Shown piece by piece: positions 1 to 9,149 of a DNA stretch of 20,000 nt. The notes under the pieces were generated by a model. It was not told the DNA's origin and searched no databases. It saw nothing but the letters and a program-made list of their open reading frames with translations. Each line of letters begins with the position of its first letter. Within the stretch, counting starts at the first letter, position 1. The translations under genes and the position numbers were made by a program. This DNA is from Chromera velia (Eukaryota; Sar; Chromeraceae). The DNA lies in the NCBI GenBank assembly GCA_018398765.1, contig JAHBMJ010000443.1, forward strand, positions 1 through 20,000. The letters run 5' to 3'.

Positions 1-1
1 C

Positions 2-631
2 AAGCAGGTGAAGTCTTTGGCAGAAGAACGAAATGCCAGTTCCCTACTAGCAGCGCCCGCATACTGTCAGGCACCAGCAGCAGCTGCAGTACCATCCCAA
101 GAAGGAATTCCGCCCCTCCAACAGCCACACCAGAAGCAGTCGAAGAAAAAGAGGCAGCATGCCAATGGATGGGAGCTCAGACCCGAGTTCTACTCTACAG
201 TCAAGGTGAATGAGGAGCTGAAGAGATTCCTAAAACTACACCTCATTACTAATGAGGTAATGACAGTGTTTTACCGCATGTGGAACATCATTTTCGATCC
301 CGAAAACGACTCATCTGTGGTAGTTGACGAGGGGTTCAAGCGAACCTTCCTTATTGCTTGCTTTGACAGGTGAACCCTCTTCAAGGGCTTCCGCGGTAAA
401 CAGGCCAAGTACGATGCAGATGTACTGAAGAAGAAGGAGGCAGTGAAAAAGAAGAGAAAAGAGGCTCTAGCGCAGGGTGGTGGGCAGGGTGGGGGCCCAG
501 GGTCGGCACTAGGATCGGCAGGAGTTCTTGAGGGGTCCCCTGCCCTCTCTGCCCTCTCTGACCTCTCTGCAGGTCTGGTGGTTCCCCAGCAATCTCCAGC
601 CCTTTCTGCAGGTGGTTTTGTCCCCGACTAA
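2..631 (+). pseudogene. 5'-truncated reading frame with in-frame TGA, unknown protein
   Basis: One reading frame is open from the window edge to a TGA at 371-373. It then continues in the same frame to a stop at 629-631. The first part has an Ala/Pro/Gln-rich stretch, a basic patch (QKQSKKKRQ) and then about 60 residues with the look of a folded domain (WELRPEFYSTVKV, VMTVFYRMWNIIFDPEN). After the TGA the frame gives another coding-like stretch (TLFKGFRGKQAKYDADVLKKK) and then a Gly/Ala/Ser-rich tail. The continuity across the stop suggests a nonsense mutation in a once longer gene. An alternative is a splice donor at CAG|GTGAAC (369/370) with an acceptor at one of the TCTGCAG sites near 572 or 611. 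I do not recognise the family. The frame overlaps the minus-strand relic at 381-1174, so at most one of the two is genuine over the shared part. Confidence 0.4.
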
Positions 632-1174
632 TCTCAGCAATCTCCCTCTCCATCCGGCGAAACACTGCAACAGGAGTGCAATATCGACTCTCCGGCATCA
701 ACGACAACTCGAGTTTTTCGATTGCATGAAGCCTGAATCTTTTCAAAACGTCGGATAACACCTTCCGCGGAAGACCGCAAACTGCGGACTCTTGAAAAAA
801 ACTCAGATCGACTTCTGGAAAGATCTCGGTCAAAGCTCCCCTGAGCTCGTCATTCTCATAGATATGGCGGGAGTTTCATAACGTCGCAGCGAGTCCGCGG
901 CAAGAGACTTTGTTCGCAACCATGAGATTCAACGGCAGAAAATAAACTCGGTATTGTCTGTACATTTTTTTCTGGAAGCAGACCTTGCGCTTAGCATCTC
1001 TAATCCACGTAATATTTGCTGCGTTGCGTTCTGCTCTCGGCAACTTGGACACTCCAAATTCTGCATTTTTTGGGACCTCTCCTCGAGCGGCACAGGTTCT
1101 TCTATCAATTCGGAGATGAAATGACTCACTCGCACTGGCTGCGAAGTCTGTGTCAGCATACGGATCGACATCAA
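381..1174 (-). pseudogene. decayed minus-strand coding fragment, unknown family
   Basis: Read on the minus strand, 1174 to about 970 gives a coding-like frame with a CPSC pair and a later KKC (NLECPSCREQNATQQI, SARSASRKKC). The apparent continuation, FLPLNLMVANKVSCRGLAATL, lies in another frame that ends at a TGA at 876-878. That second frame then reopens without a shift to 381 (ENDELRGALTEIFPEVDLSF, RKVLSDVLKRFRLHAIEKLE). One frameshift near 960-1000 plus one in-frame stop would explain the pattern. The cysteines could be the remains of a zinc-binding region. The last third, below about 630, becomes repetitive (RGQRGQRGQG) and may not be coding. It could belong to a mobile element, because the gag-pro relic lies just upstream on the same strand, but I saw no reverse transcriptase, RNase H or integrase motif. 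Family unrecognised. Confidence 0.35.
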
Positions 1175-1197
1175 GAGACATCATTGTGGACAGTAAT

Positions 1198-1351
1198 ATC
1201 GATATCGATCAATATACCTACAAATTTTGCTTTTAGAGTCTTGAGTATCGATCTATGTGAAGTCTGGAATCGATCTGTTTTGATCCATAATGAGTAGACG
1301 GACCTTGCAAGGTCAATTGATTTACCCTCTTTGCAACATCGATTGATCGAT
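1198..1351. repeat. cluster of ATCGAT sites
   Basis: Six copies of the palindrome ATCGAT lie within 154 bases, at 1198, 1204, 1247, 1269, 1338 and 1346. The stretch separates the gag-pro relic from the decayed fragment at 381-1174 and holds no reading frame I would defend. Three more copies occur at 15356, 15365 and 15538, in the flank of the CCCH gene. The function is unknown. It may simply be simple-sequence drift. Confidence 0.4.
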
Positions 1352-1389
1352 ATTCGATGCCTTGAAGGTACATAAAAATCAGTCTGATG

Positions 1390-3576
1390 TCACATCGCAC
1401 GATCGCGCATGGTGTATCGGTAAGCCATCAAGTGCGGTATATGTATTGCATATTTGACCCAACGTGTTGCCTCACTACCCCTAAGTCCCTTTCTATTCTC
1501 CCGAGCATTCTTTCTCCCCCCGTCTTCACTGACTTCATGCAATCTTTGAACCCTGCAGGTAACTCCAGTGGACTCACCGAAAGGGATTTCTGTCTGTAGT
1601 CTGACTAGATGGCAGACAGCTCCTTTCTGGATCGCCTGCTTTGCCTGCACAGAAGAGAGAAGAGGAGGAGTGCTGAATGTTTGTTCCTCGTCCTCTTCCT
1701 CCAACTCCACATCTGGAACCCAATAAATCAATTTCCCTCTGAACCAAAAACGCAGACTTTGAGATGACCACTCAGTCTGCAGTTCAGGCTTATAGGCACG
1801 ACCCCACTTTGTCCTCAAGATCAAATCATACTCATCCAGGTCGGCCAACATTGCATCCACTGTCTCTTGATACCCCTGAATGTTGATCAGCACTGTGGGT
1901 GCACACTCACAGACCGACCGAGTCTTCGAGGACTTGAGGGCACCATGTAAGTTGACGGGTCGTCTCAATCTGCACACACGGACATGGTGGGCATGAGCAA
2001 AATGACGGTCAAGATAAATATCATCTGCATCCGAATCAACCAAAACTCTGACAGGTACACCAGCCACTCGACTTGAAAACACAAACAACCCCGGACGGAC
2101 CCCTGTTTCATTTTCCTCCTCTTTTATTTCCATTAACACATCTTCATTCTCAGGGCTTCCTCCCATCTCGGGGCACTGACCATAAGTTTCGAGTCCCTCT
2201 GCTCCTATCACCTCATCCGTCTCGAAACCTCCGTAGATCGTTCGAACTCCCCTACCTGCCGGCTTCCTTCCACCTCTTCTTCTCCCTCTGGGAGCACCGT
2301 CTCTGCGTCCCCCTCTCCACTATGACTGGCCTAGAGGTGGCCATGCTTGGGCGGTCGGGAATGGAGCTCCAAACCCTCTGCGATCTCCTTAGTATCCGCC
2401 TCTGCCCTGCCCCCATCCCCCCTGCCTGAAATCTCCACGGAATCTCCCGTAGTCCTGCAAGTCTCGAGGGTTCCCTCCGCCAGTGAGTCTCCATATTCCA
2501 GAGAAGTTTCCGCCGAGTCCAGAGAAGGGACCTAGAAACTGTCTAGCAGTATGCCCTGCGAGGCGGTATCTGAAACACCTTCCCTCTGCAATGCAGAGAG
2601 ACCTCTCTGCCGGTGTGAGTGGTGGTGGAAGTTGACGGACCCCACATAAGTCCATGGGGATGGGCCCTTCCTCTTGTCCCAGTGGAGAGTTGTGTCGGGC
2701 ACTCTTCCCACCACTCTCGAAGGCACTCGGCCTTTGGAAGTCTCGTATCCCGCCTCGCGGTCCTTCTCCATCAGAGAGAAAGACCTCAAGCTCGCTTGCC
2801 ATCTTCATGGTGATGACCAAGTTGACTAGATGCGCCTTGTTTGTTTCAAGGCGGACATCTACTGGCAAACTAGAGATGTAGTCTTCAACGATGTCTTTCT
2901 CGATTAACCAGCCCTTCAGTTTCGCGACAAGCAGCTTGAATCGCTTGTTGTAGTCGTCGACTCCAGCTCCAGTGCATTGGCACTTCTTCAAGTCCTTTCT
3001 GGCCTTCTGTCTGGCCAGTGTGTCTGAATAGTGCTCGATGAGGGCGGCCTTCAACAACTCCCAGTTCTGGAATGGTCCGTTCTCGACCTCATAGAGATCA
3101 AACCATTCCTTGAGGTCCTGGGACATTCTGTTCTTTGCCACCAGTACCTTATCTAGGTCTAACACTTTCTCAAGTTTCTAGAAGTCTTCTACATCTTTCA
3201 ACCACCTAGTCAGCTTGACCCTCACTCTAGAGAATAGAGCAGGGGCCTTGCACAGCTTCATGTAGTGCGATGAGGACGCAGTTGTACTTTGGGCTAGCAC
3301 AATGGCAGGTGACATCACCGTTGCCTGGACAGATTCCTGAGAGGCTTGAGAAACAAGTAATTGCAGAGTTTCTCCATGCAGGTTTTGCATCGCCTGCATA
3401 GAGTCGATCCACTGAGACAATCCTTCAATGGCCCCAACGATCTGCAGAATCCCCAGAGCCGGTATATCCTCTGTCACACCTTCCATCAACATATAGAGTT
3501 GACAGTTGGTAGACTGAACCAGTCTGAGTACACTGAATTCAATAAGAGCGTTCTCCCTTAACTGAGGGTGGAACAA
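1390..3576 (-). pseudogene. LTR-retrotransposon gag-protease polyprotein, inactivated
   Basis: A single minus-strand frame of 729 codons runs from 3576 to a TGA at 1390-1392. It is interrupted only by TAG 3178-3180, TAA 2389-2391 and TAG 2320-2322, with no frameshift. The stretch 3165-2780 resembles the retrotransposon gag capsid domain (LKEWFDLYEV, LLKAALIEHYSD, YNKRFKLLVAKLKG). It is followed by a Gly/Arg-rich nucleocapsid-like tail. At 2577-2536 there is a degenerate CCHC zinc knuckle: the first Cys and the His remain (CFRYRLAGHTARQF), but the second Cys is Tyr and the last is Phe. The stretch 2090-1740 resembles a retropepsin: LVDSDADD stands where the catalytic LVDSGA-type motif is expected, and YDLILRTKW where an ILG-x-x-W motif is expected. 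Both substitutions should abolish activity. No RT, RNase H or integrase follows, so the element is truncated. The layout suggests Ty3/gypsy; the start codon and exact 5' end are uncertain. Confidence 0.8.
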
Positions 3577-3577
3577 A

Positions 3578-3591
3578 GCTCTGAACTACCA
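3578..3591 (-). other. possible primer-binding site of the gag-pro element
   Basis: Read on the minus strand just upstream of the gag frame, the sequence is TGGTAGTTCAGAGC. It starts with the TGG expected of a tRNA-CCA primer site. It resembles the common initiator-Met site TGGTATCAGAGC with two extra bases (GT) after TGGTA. The position next to gag is right. I could not find the flanking LTR: no copy of 3592-4200 appears at 1-1390, so the 3' LTR is absent or outside the window. Confidence 0.3.
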
Positions 3592-4877
3592 GATATAAGC
3601 TGTTTTACTGGAGTATTAGTACTATCAGATACAGGTGGTTAAAGTCTAACAGACATCGGTTGGTTTGGTCTAGGAGTTAATGTCAATCTTGAGCATTCTT
3701 AGTGATGACGTCAAGCAGACACATCAAGCATACGCTTCACTGAAATCACTTAATGAAAGCATACCCGACTTCACGATGCGCGGCCTCGTGATACACCCAT
3801 ACATGCTATGTGGCCCGGGTCCCCCGTCTAGCTGACATCTGCCTGACGCTTGCCAGCCCTTTATTACTCAGTCTTCTTATTAGGCGGAATGCCCCTCACA
3901 TCTATGAAATATAAATGTTAATTATTGGACGCGGTAACCCGGAAATTAAGTACATGACTCTTAAATTCTTAATCATGATCCTAGTTATTACAGGGAGTCC
4001 GACCCAACCAGAAGAGAGAGAAGTATTAAAGCCCATCACTCCTTTAAAAGAAAGGAACAAAGAAAAATCGACCCAGACAGATGATTAGAAGACAGACAGA
4101 CAAACAAAAGAACCTAAATCTTTTAATTGCGTTTCTTTTACTTTCCTGATATTTATCTATTCTTTTTTTTATCCTATTTGTCACGTCAGTAAAAAAGCAA
4201 CTATGAAGGGGTTTTTGATCTTAATCTTGTCATATGAGTGATAATGAATCGACGATCATGCCTTTTCTGGTTAAAAAAAAAATGTAATTAAGGTGTAAAG
4301 AACGCCACATGCAAAGGCTGAAGCCGCGTGTGTGCAACAAAAAGGTTGATTGAAAATGGCCTGGAAGTCTCAGTGGAAGAGATTTCAGGCGGGCCATAGG
4401 GTGTGGTCTGAGCCTCAGCGATAGGGCATACCCCCTTGCCGTTTGCGGGGGCTCCGGGGCGACCTCTACAAGATAAAACGGCGACAGTACTCAAGGGCAT
4501 CACTAAATCACTAATCACTTAATAAAATTGTTTTATTCTATCTAGAACCTATCATATCATTATATGATCATATGATAGATGTATACGTTCATATATTTAT
4601 TTACCCCTGAGTCACCCTCACTACTAGCGTGACTAGGCCTAGGATGGGGCCTAGGATGGGGCTGTCGGAGCATGTCGGCACCTGTCGCTCTACCTGTTGC
4701 TTTCTTCACTAATTTTTTTAACTCTGTCTCTAGCTCTATTTAAAGAGCTTGCTAGAGAGCTCAGCAGCCTCAGCTAAGAGCTTAAGCACTATCTTATACG
4801 CTGTCTCTCTTTTCAAGTTCAAAGTTTTAAGTTGTTTGTCAACTAGTCTTTAAGCGGTATAATCCGCCTGTCTCTCT
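3592..4877. other. AT-rich intergenic DNA without a supported gene
   Basis: This stretch is mostly AT-rich and probably includes the upstream part (LTR or leader) of the minus-strand gag-pro relic. It holds a 12-bp palindrome, ATATGATCATAT, at 4562-4573. It also holds a 12-base-period tandem pair (GGCCTAGGATGGG at 4636 and 4648) and an imperfect hairpin at 4728-4757 (CTCTAGCTCT pairing with AGAGCTTGCTAGAG). A 76-codon open frame on the minus strand at 4288-4518 has no recognisable domain. I see no gene. Confidence 0.5.
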
Positions 4878-5618
4878 CAGACCCTGTTCCTAGCGGACGA
4901 CATGCTCCTCAGCCCGGAAGAGTTCCGAGATGCTTTCACCCTGCACTACCAATTCAAGGCACAGGGAGACAAGAGGAATTGCGAAGAGTGTGGGGGCAGC
5001 TGGGGGCTGCAGCACGCCGTCAACTGGCAGTCAGACATGATAACTGCAAGAGAGGGGGACATGTAGGGAGGAGACACAACGAGGTAAACCAGGCGTGGTG
5101 TAACCTGGCAGAACTGGCATTCGCATCAGCAGTAGAGAGGGGGGAGCCAGTAGTGAGGGCAGAAGGAGAGGTGCTGGGTCTACCAGCCCTCTATGAGAAC
5201 TTCTCAGTGCGGGGACTCTGGGCAAGGCAGAGGCAGACAATCCTAGACACAACGGTGGTAAAGGGTGATTAACACCCAGGCCGCCTCCTATGCATACGGT
5301 GACTGGTAGAAAGTTCTCACCCGGTCAGCTACGGGAAAAAAAGAGCAGTATACCGAGCCGTGTAGGGACAAGGGGTATCATTTCATGCCCCTTATCAGCA
5401 ATGTAGATGGGGTCCTCAGAAAGGACGCCGAGATGTTCCTAAAGAAGGTAGCGCATCTTATGAGTCTGAAGTAGGGTAGGACATACGGGCAGGTGTGCAC
5501 ATACATGAAGGTAAGAATGCAGGCAGCGAACCATAGAGCAGCCAGCGGGTGCCTGCGGGGCACCAAGGGAGAGGTGCGAAGAATGAGCGTTGAGGGAGGG
5601 GCAGCGGCAGCACTCGGA
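4878..5618 (+). pseudogene. retroelement reverse-transcriptase C-terminal region, frameshifted remnant
   Basis: Three frame segments read in order give one recognisable C-terminal region of a protist retroelement polyprotein. Segment 1 (4878-about 5035) has MLLSPEEFRDAFTLHYQF and then a Cys/His set (CEECGG, LQHAV). Segment 2, two frames over (about 5035-5272), continues the Cys/His set with CKRGGHVGRRHNEV, then GEPVVRAEGE and LYENFSVRGLWARQRQTILD. Segment 3 returns to the first frame (about 5275-5618) with QAASYAYGDW, YHFMPLISNVDGVLRKDAE and RMQAANHRAASGCLRGTK. In-frame stops are TAG 5307-5309, TAG 5472-5474 and TAG 5619-5621. The pattern Cys/His, GG-x(5)-RHNE, EPVV, VRG-W, then a P-x(4)-VDG stretch is one I know as the region after the RT domain in such elements. 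The RT domain is absent. The identification rests on motif recall, not a search. Confidence 0.65.
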
Positions 5619-5621
5619 TAG

Positions 5622-6827
5622 ATGGAGTGACAATCAGCTGCTCCTGACGGGAAAGGCAAGGTCGTGGGAAGACATGGAGAGCTCATAAGTAGTTGAGGAC
5701 CTTGAAGTCGATACTAGAATAAACTAACAGTTATTTGTCTCTAGCGCGTGAAAAGATACGCAAAAACTTAATAAAGTCCGGCCCTATTCCTTGGAACTTC
5801 CCCGATGTCCGTTCTTTCTGTGTAGCTAGCTGTCTCGCTGTCTGACTCTGACGTTTCGCATGTCCACATGCACACAAAGAAACTGGAGAGACACACCATG
5901 AAATTCACTGTGTCACGAATTACGCGTGGACACACACAGAGAAAGATAGAAATAAGTCTACGTAGGCGTCATCGCTGGTGCAGCCCTAGGTGCAGCCTTT
6001 CTCAACGACGGCTGCTCTATCCCGTCGCTCAAAGACTGCATGTCTTTGGTGGAAGTCGACTGCAGAACCCGAGAAGCCACTGCAGCCAGAAGTTGAAGAG
6101 AGCGACAGGGACCGAAGAAGCCGGATCGAAAAAGGCGCTCTCTTTCTGTTCAGACTGTTCTGCGGACTGAGAAGAAATCGTGGAGAGAGCTGAGGAGACG
6201 ACTTTCACTTTTCGATCACACCGTTCCATCCTTCCTTCTTCCTTCCCGTTTTTTCGTTCATCCCCTTCCCGGCACAATCTTGAGTATCTTGATTCCCTCC
6301 CTTTCCGCCGAGACCCAGCCCCTGAACTAAGAAGAAAAGAAAAAGAATGAAGCGTAGCAAAGAAAATATGCAAACAGACGTGAGCCAAAGAGACCAAAGC
6401 AACCCAGCCTCACACACGAGGACAAAAGCGCTACGAAAGGGGGAACATTTCTCAAGGCGAAAAGAAAACAATGCGGAGAGAGGAAACGGCAACTGTCCAC
6501 AAGCTTGAGTTCCCTTATTGACTTCCATGTTCAAGGCTGTCCTTTCTTCTCCTGTCTCCCTCCCTTTTCTCCTCTCTTTCTTTGCCCTACCGATGGAAGG
6601 ACACTGAGAGGAGCCGTCTCGTCTCACTCCCTACTGCACTCAATCGACTGAACGTTCTACCTTATCTTTCTTGTGTAGTCTCTCAACTAAAAAAACACTC
6701 CATTCGAGTCTGAGTCTACGGCTATCTCTAAAAGGAAACATCTTGCTTGAAGCCTCCACTGTTCGGATCCCCCTTTTCCCCCCCTGCAAACACTCTCTTC
6801 TCCCACCCAACCACTCCATTCCCTCGA
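5622..6827. other. no supported gene; 3' flank of the minus-strand gene
   Basis: This stretch separates the RT remnant from the stop codon of the acidic minus-strand gene. Its left part has no domain-like translation; the longest plus frames (5868-6170 and 5990-6193) are short and compositionally random. The right part (about 6200-6820) is strongly strand-biased, pyrimidine-rich on plus and purine-rich on minus, and probably includes the 3' untranslated region of the gene at 6828-8156. A 140-codon minus frame at 6205-6627 shows only this bias and a hydrophobic stretch, and I do not call it. Confidence 0.5.
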
Positions 6828-8156
6828 TCAGAGGACAACCACTCGACTGCCTCCTCGTCCTCCTGAATTTCTCTTTCCGGGACCACCCTTCACAGGAGCG
6901 GGGCCCTTTGAGGTTTTCGACTCCGAACTTTCCTTCCCCTTCCCTCCACTCCCACCAGAAAGACCCCGCTTCCCTTTCTCCTTCTCTTCCTTGCTACCTC
7001 CCATCTGTTTTTCTTTTGCCTTCGAAGCGTTATCTTCCCTCTCTGTGGATGGTCTTGCAGTGTGTGCCGACTGAGGCTGAGACGGAGACTGCTGGGGAGA
7101 GAAATCAAAAATCTCTTCTATGCGAGGAGGCTTACTGCCTCCATCCATGTTCCTTCTCCCCCCCCTTCTCCCTCTTCGAATCGATCTAGGGTCGAAAAAT
7201 CCATCATCCTCCTCCTCTTCTTCGTCCTCCCACTCTCCTCTCTCACCACCTTCATCCTCCCCCGCTTCCTTGGCATCTTTCATTTGCCTTAGGGCACCAA
7301 GGAGTGCAGGCACAAAATCAAGCACCTCGCACGTGCCCTCAAACTTGCTTGTCAGCTGTTCAGACAACCCCGACATATCCATTTTCAACAGAGTCTCCCT
7401 CGTGCTCACGGCCAGCTGTCTATCGTTCATCTGATAGGCAGAGACCATTTTAGCCACGCCTGCACGCGCACGAAGCGCGCCCACAACTGAGTGCGGGCAG
7501 AACTCTCTCTCCAGTTGCTCTGCAAGAAACTCAACTGCTAGTGCTGCGAGCATTGCCTCTTTGTGCTGATGCACGTAGAGACAGCCCTCTGCGTGGAGAG
7601 CCAGAGCGTCTGCCCTGTTCTCGAGGGTCCAAGACGAGGCACTCACCGATGTGTACAGATGAAGAACAAGAAAATCTCGGGCCTCTTTGGTGAGAGACGC
7701 CATGTCAAGGGACGTCGAATCATCCCTGTCGTCCCACAGAGAATCCCCCCCCATGTCCATCAGGAAGTCGTCATCGTCTTCCCATTCAGGTTCATAAAAG
7801 GGGAAAGGGTCGTGGTCTCTGTCAAAGAACAAATCACGATCATCATCAGGATCGAAACCGTCAAAGTCCATACCGAAATCAAACGCGTCTTCATCCCCCC
7901 CTTCCTTTCCACCCCCTCCTCTGCCTCTTGCGGCAAGAAGCTGCGCAAACAGTCTGCGCATGGCCTCGGTGTCCATTTCCATCTCCACGTCTCCGGAGAC
8001 GGACCCGACAGACGAGGACGCATCCTCCCACGATCCATCACCGTCATCCTCCACATCCCCCTCTTTCAATCTCTCTCTGGACGCACATGCATCCTCTTCC
8101 CGAAGGTGCTCTACTCGACTTGAGCTCTGCACCCTGGGTTTCGTCGAACGCACCAT
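6828..8156 (-). CDS. acidic orphan protein with a central helical domain
   Basis: This is an intact single-exon frame of 442 codons ending in TGA 6828-6830. I chose the ATG at 8156 because it is the first in-frame ATG after an upstream in-frame TGA; the longer open frame to 8192 starts only at a TTG. Order along the protein: a charged Ser-rich N-terminus; an acidic, aromatic-rich segment at about residues 85-145 (DFGMDFDGFDPDDD, FYEPEWEDDDDFL); a non-repetitive, Ala/Leu-rich, probably all-helical domain at about 155-290 (LTKEARDFLVLHLYTS, ALALHAEGCLYVHQHKEA); an acidic run (EEEEEDDGFFD); an Arg/Gly patch (RRGRRGGRR); a short IEEIFDFSP motif; and a Lys/Glu/Gly/Ser-rich tail. There is no signal peptide or membrane segment. 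The composition suggests a nuclear protein, for example a transcription or chromatin scaffold with an activation-like acidic region. That is inference, and I do not recognise the family. It is divergent from the CCCH gene at 9150. Upstream non-coding exons cannot be excluded. Confidence 0.8.
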   Translation of the reverse strand: MVRSTKPRVQSSSRVEHLREEDACASRERLKEGDVEDDGDGSWEDASSSVGSVSGDVEMEMDTEAMRRLFAQLLAARGRGGGGKEGGDEDAFDFGMDFDGFDPDDDRDLFFDRDHDPFPFYEPEWEDDDDFLMDMGGDSLWDDRDDSTSLDMASLTKEARDFLVLHLYTSVSASSWTLENRADALALHAEGCLYVHQHKEAMLAALAVEFLAEQLEREFCPHSVVGALRARAGVAKMVSAYQMNDRQLAVSTRETLLKMDMSGLSEQLTSKFEGTCEVLDFVPALLGALRQMKDAKEAGEDEGGERGEWEDEEEEEDDGFFDPRSIRRGRRGGRRNMDGGSKPPRIEEIFDFSPQQSPSQPQSAHTARPSTEREDNASKAKEKQMGGSKEEKEKGKRGLSGGSGGKGKESSESKTSKGPAPVKGGPGKRNSGGRGGSRVVVL

Positions 8157-9149
8157 CCCTCGTGACTTTCTCGTCTCCTTCCCAACTTCCAAAACTTTTC
8201 CTCCTCGGGGTCTCTGCCCAAATTTTCACTCCTGTCGCTACAGCAGGATGGATTTCTAATTGTCAACTTGCACAGCTGTCGTCACTGCGCAGAAAGGCGG
8301 GACGAAGGACTTCAGGGCTTGCGGAGTCGATTTTTGAAGACCCGTCTCCACCCACCCAGTGAAAAATGAGCTCAAGAGACTGCTGGAACTCTTCCCCTCG
8401 ACACAATTCGGAAAAGGAACGGACAGGCAAGTTCCAAAGAGAAATCACAGAAGAAGAACAACCTCTATAGAAGTCTGCTTGACAGCGAAGAGTTCAATCG
8501 TTGCCACAAACTAGGGAGCATTCGATCTGAAGGAACTTCAATTAAGGAATCGAGTGCACGAACGGAGACGGTTGAATTTCCAAATTTCTGGAGGCTTGTG
8601 GGGCACTTAACCGTTGGAGCGGATAGCTCCGTCTCTCGCACTCAATTCACAATTCACCGTCTCGCCGGAGTTGCGGAGACGCCGAATCTGCATGGCAGCC
8701 AATTAAGCGCGTTTAAGCGCTGCAAAGATGTCATGCAGATCGGGTAAGGAAACGGAGGATGGACCGTCTTCGAAACTTCGCAAAGAATTGAAGTGAAGCT
8801 GCACAATTCTTCAGTACGCTCCAGCTCGTTTGCACCGATTGGCTTTTGATATTGTAATGTCGTGGCTTGAATATGTTCCACAAAGTGCTGGTCGAATTTG
8901 AGAGAGAGCGATTGACGAACTACTGTCTTTTTTTGGCAAGCTTTGGAGCGTTGCCCTTTCCCTTCCCCCTTGAGAATTCAGACGGGTTGTCTTCTTTTGT
9001 TTGGATTGAGGTGAGAGGTTCGATGCCCTTAGTGGCTTTCGCATGCCAGTAGGGGCAGTTTCGGAGAGCAATTCAGGATTAAGTGAGCAATTCTCAGCCA
9101 GATCTCTTAGAAGCACAGGAAAAGGAAAAAAGGCCGACACGGAGAGATA
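8157..9149. promoter_or_regulatory. divergent intergenic region between two head-to-head genes
   Basis: About 1 kb lies between the start codons of the minus-strand acidic-protein gene and the plus-strand CCCH gene. It should therefore contain both 5' untranslated regions and both promoters. I see no clear TATA box or known factor site. Open frames in it (for example minus 8263-8448, minus 8811-9140 and plus 8867-9052) are short and do not look coding. Confidence 0.4.

Noticed and set aside
371-373. TGA as a recoded codon (selenocysteine or alternative code)
   Set aside because: The intact genes in the same window use TGA as a normal stop, and no supporting RNA element is visible. A mutation or an intron is simpler.
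4288-4518. 76-codon minus-strand frame in AT-rich DNA
   Set aside because: No recognisable domain and no neighbouring gene or splice evidence.
5956-6093. 46-codon plus frame with a hydrophobic start (VYVGVIAGAALGAAFL)
   Set aside because: Bounded by stops on both sides, no ATG, no splice sites that place it in a gene, and no neighbours to support it.
6205-6627. 140-codon minus-strand frame with a hydrophobic segment downstream of the acidic gene
   Set aside because: It lies in a purine-biased 3' flank, overlaps another open frame in conflict, and has no domain.
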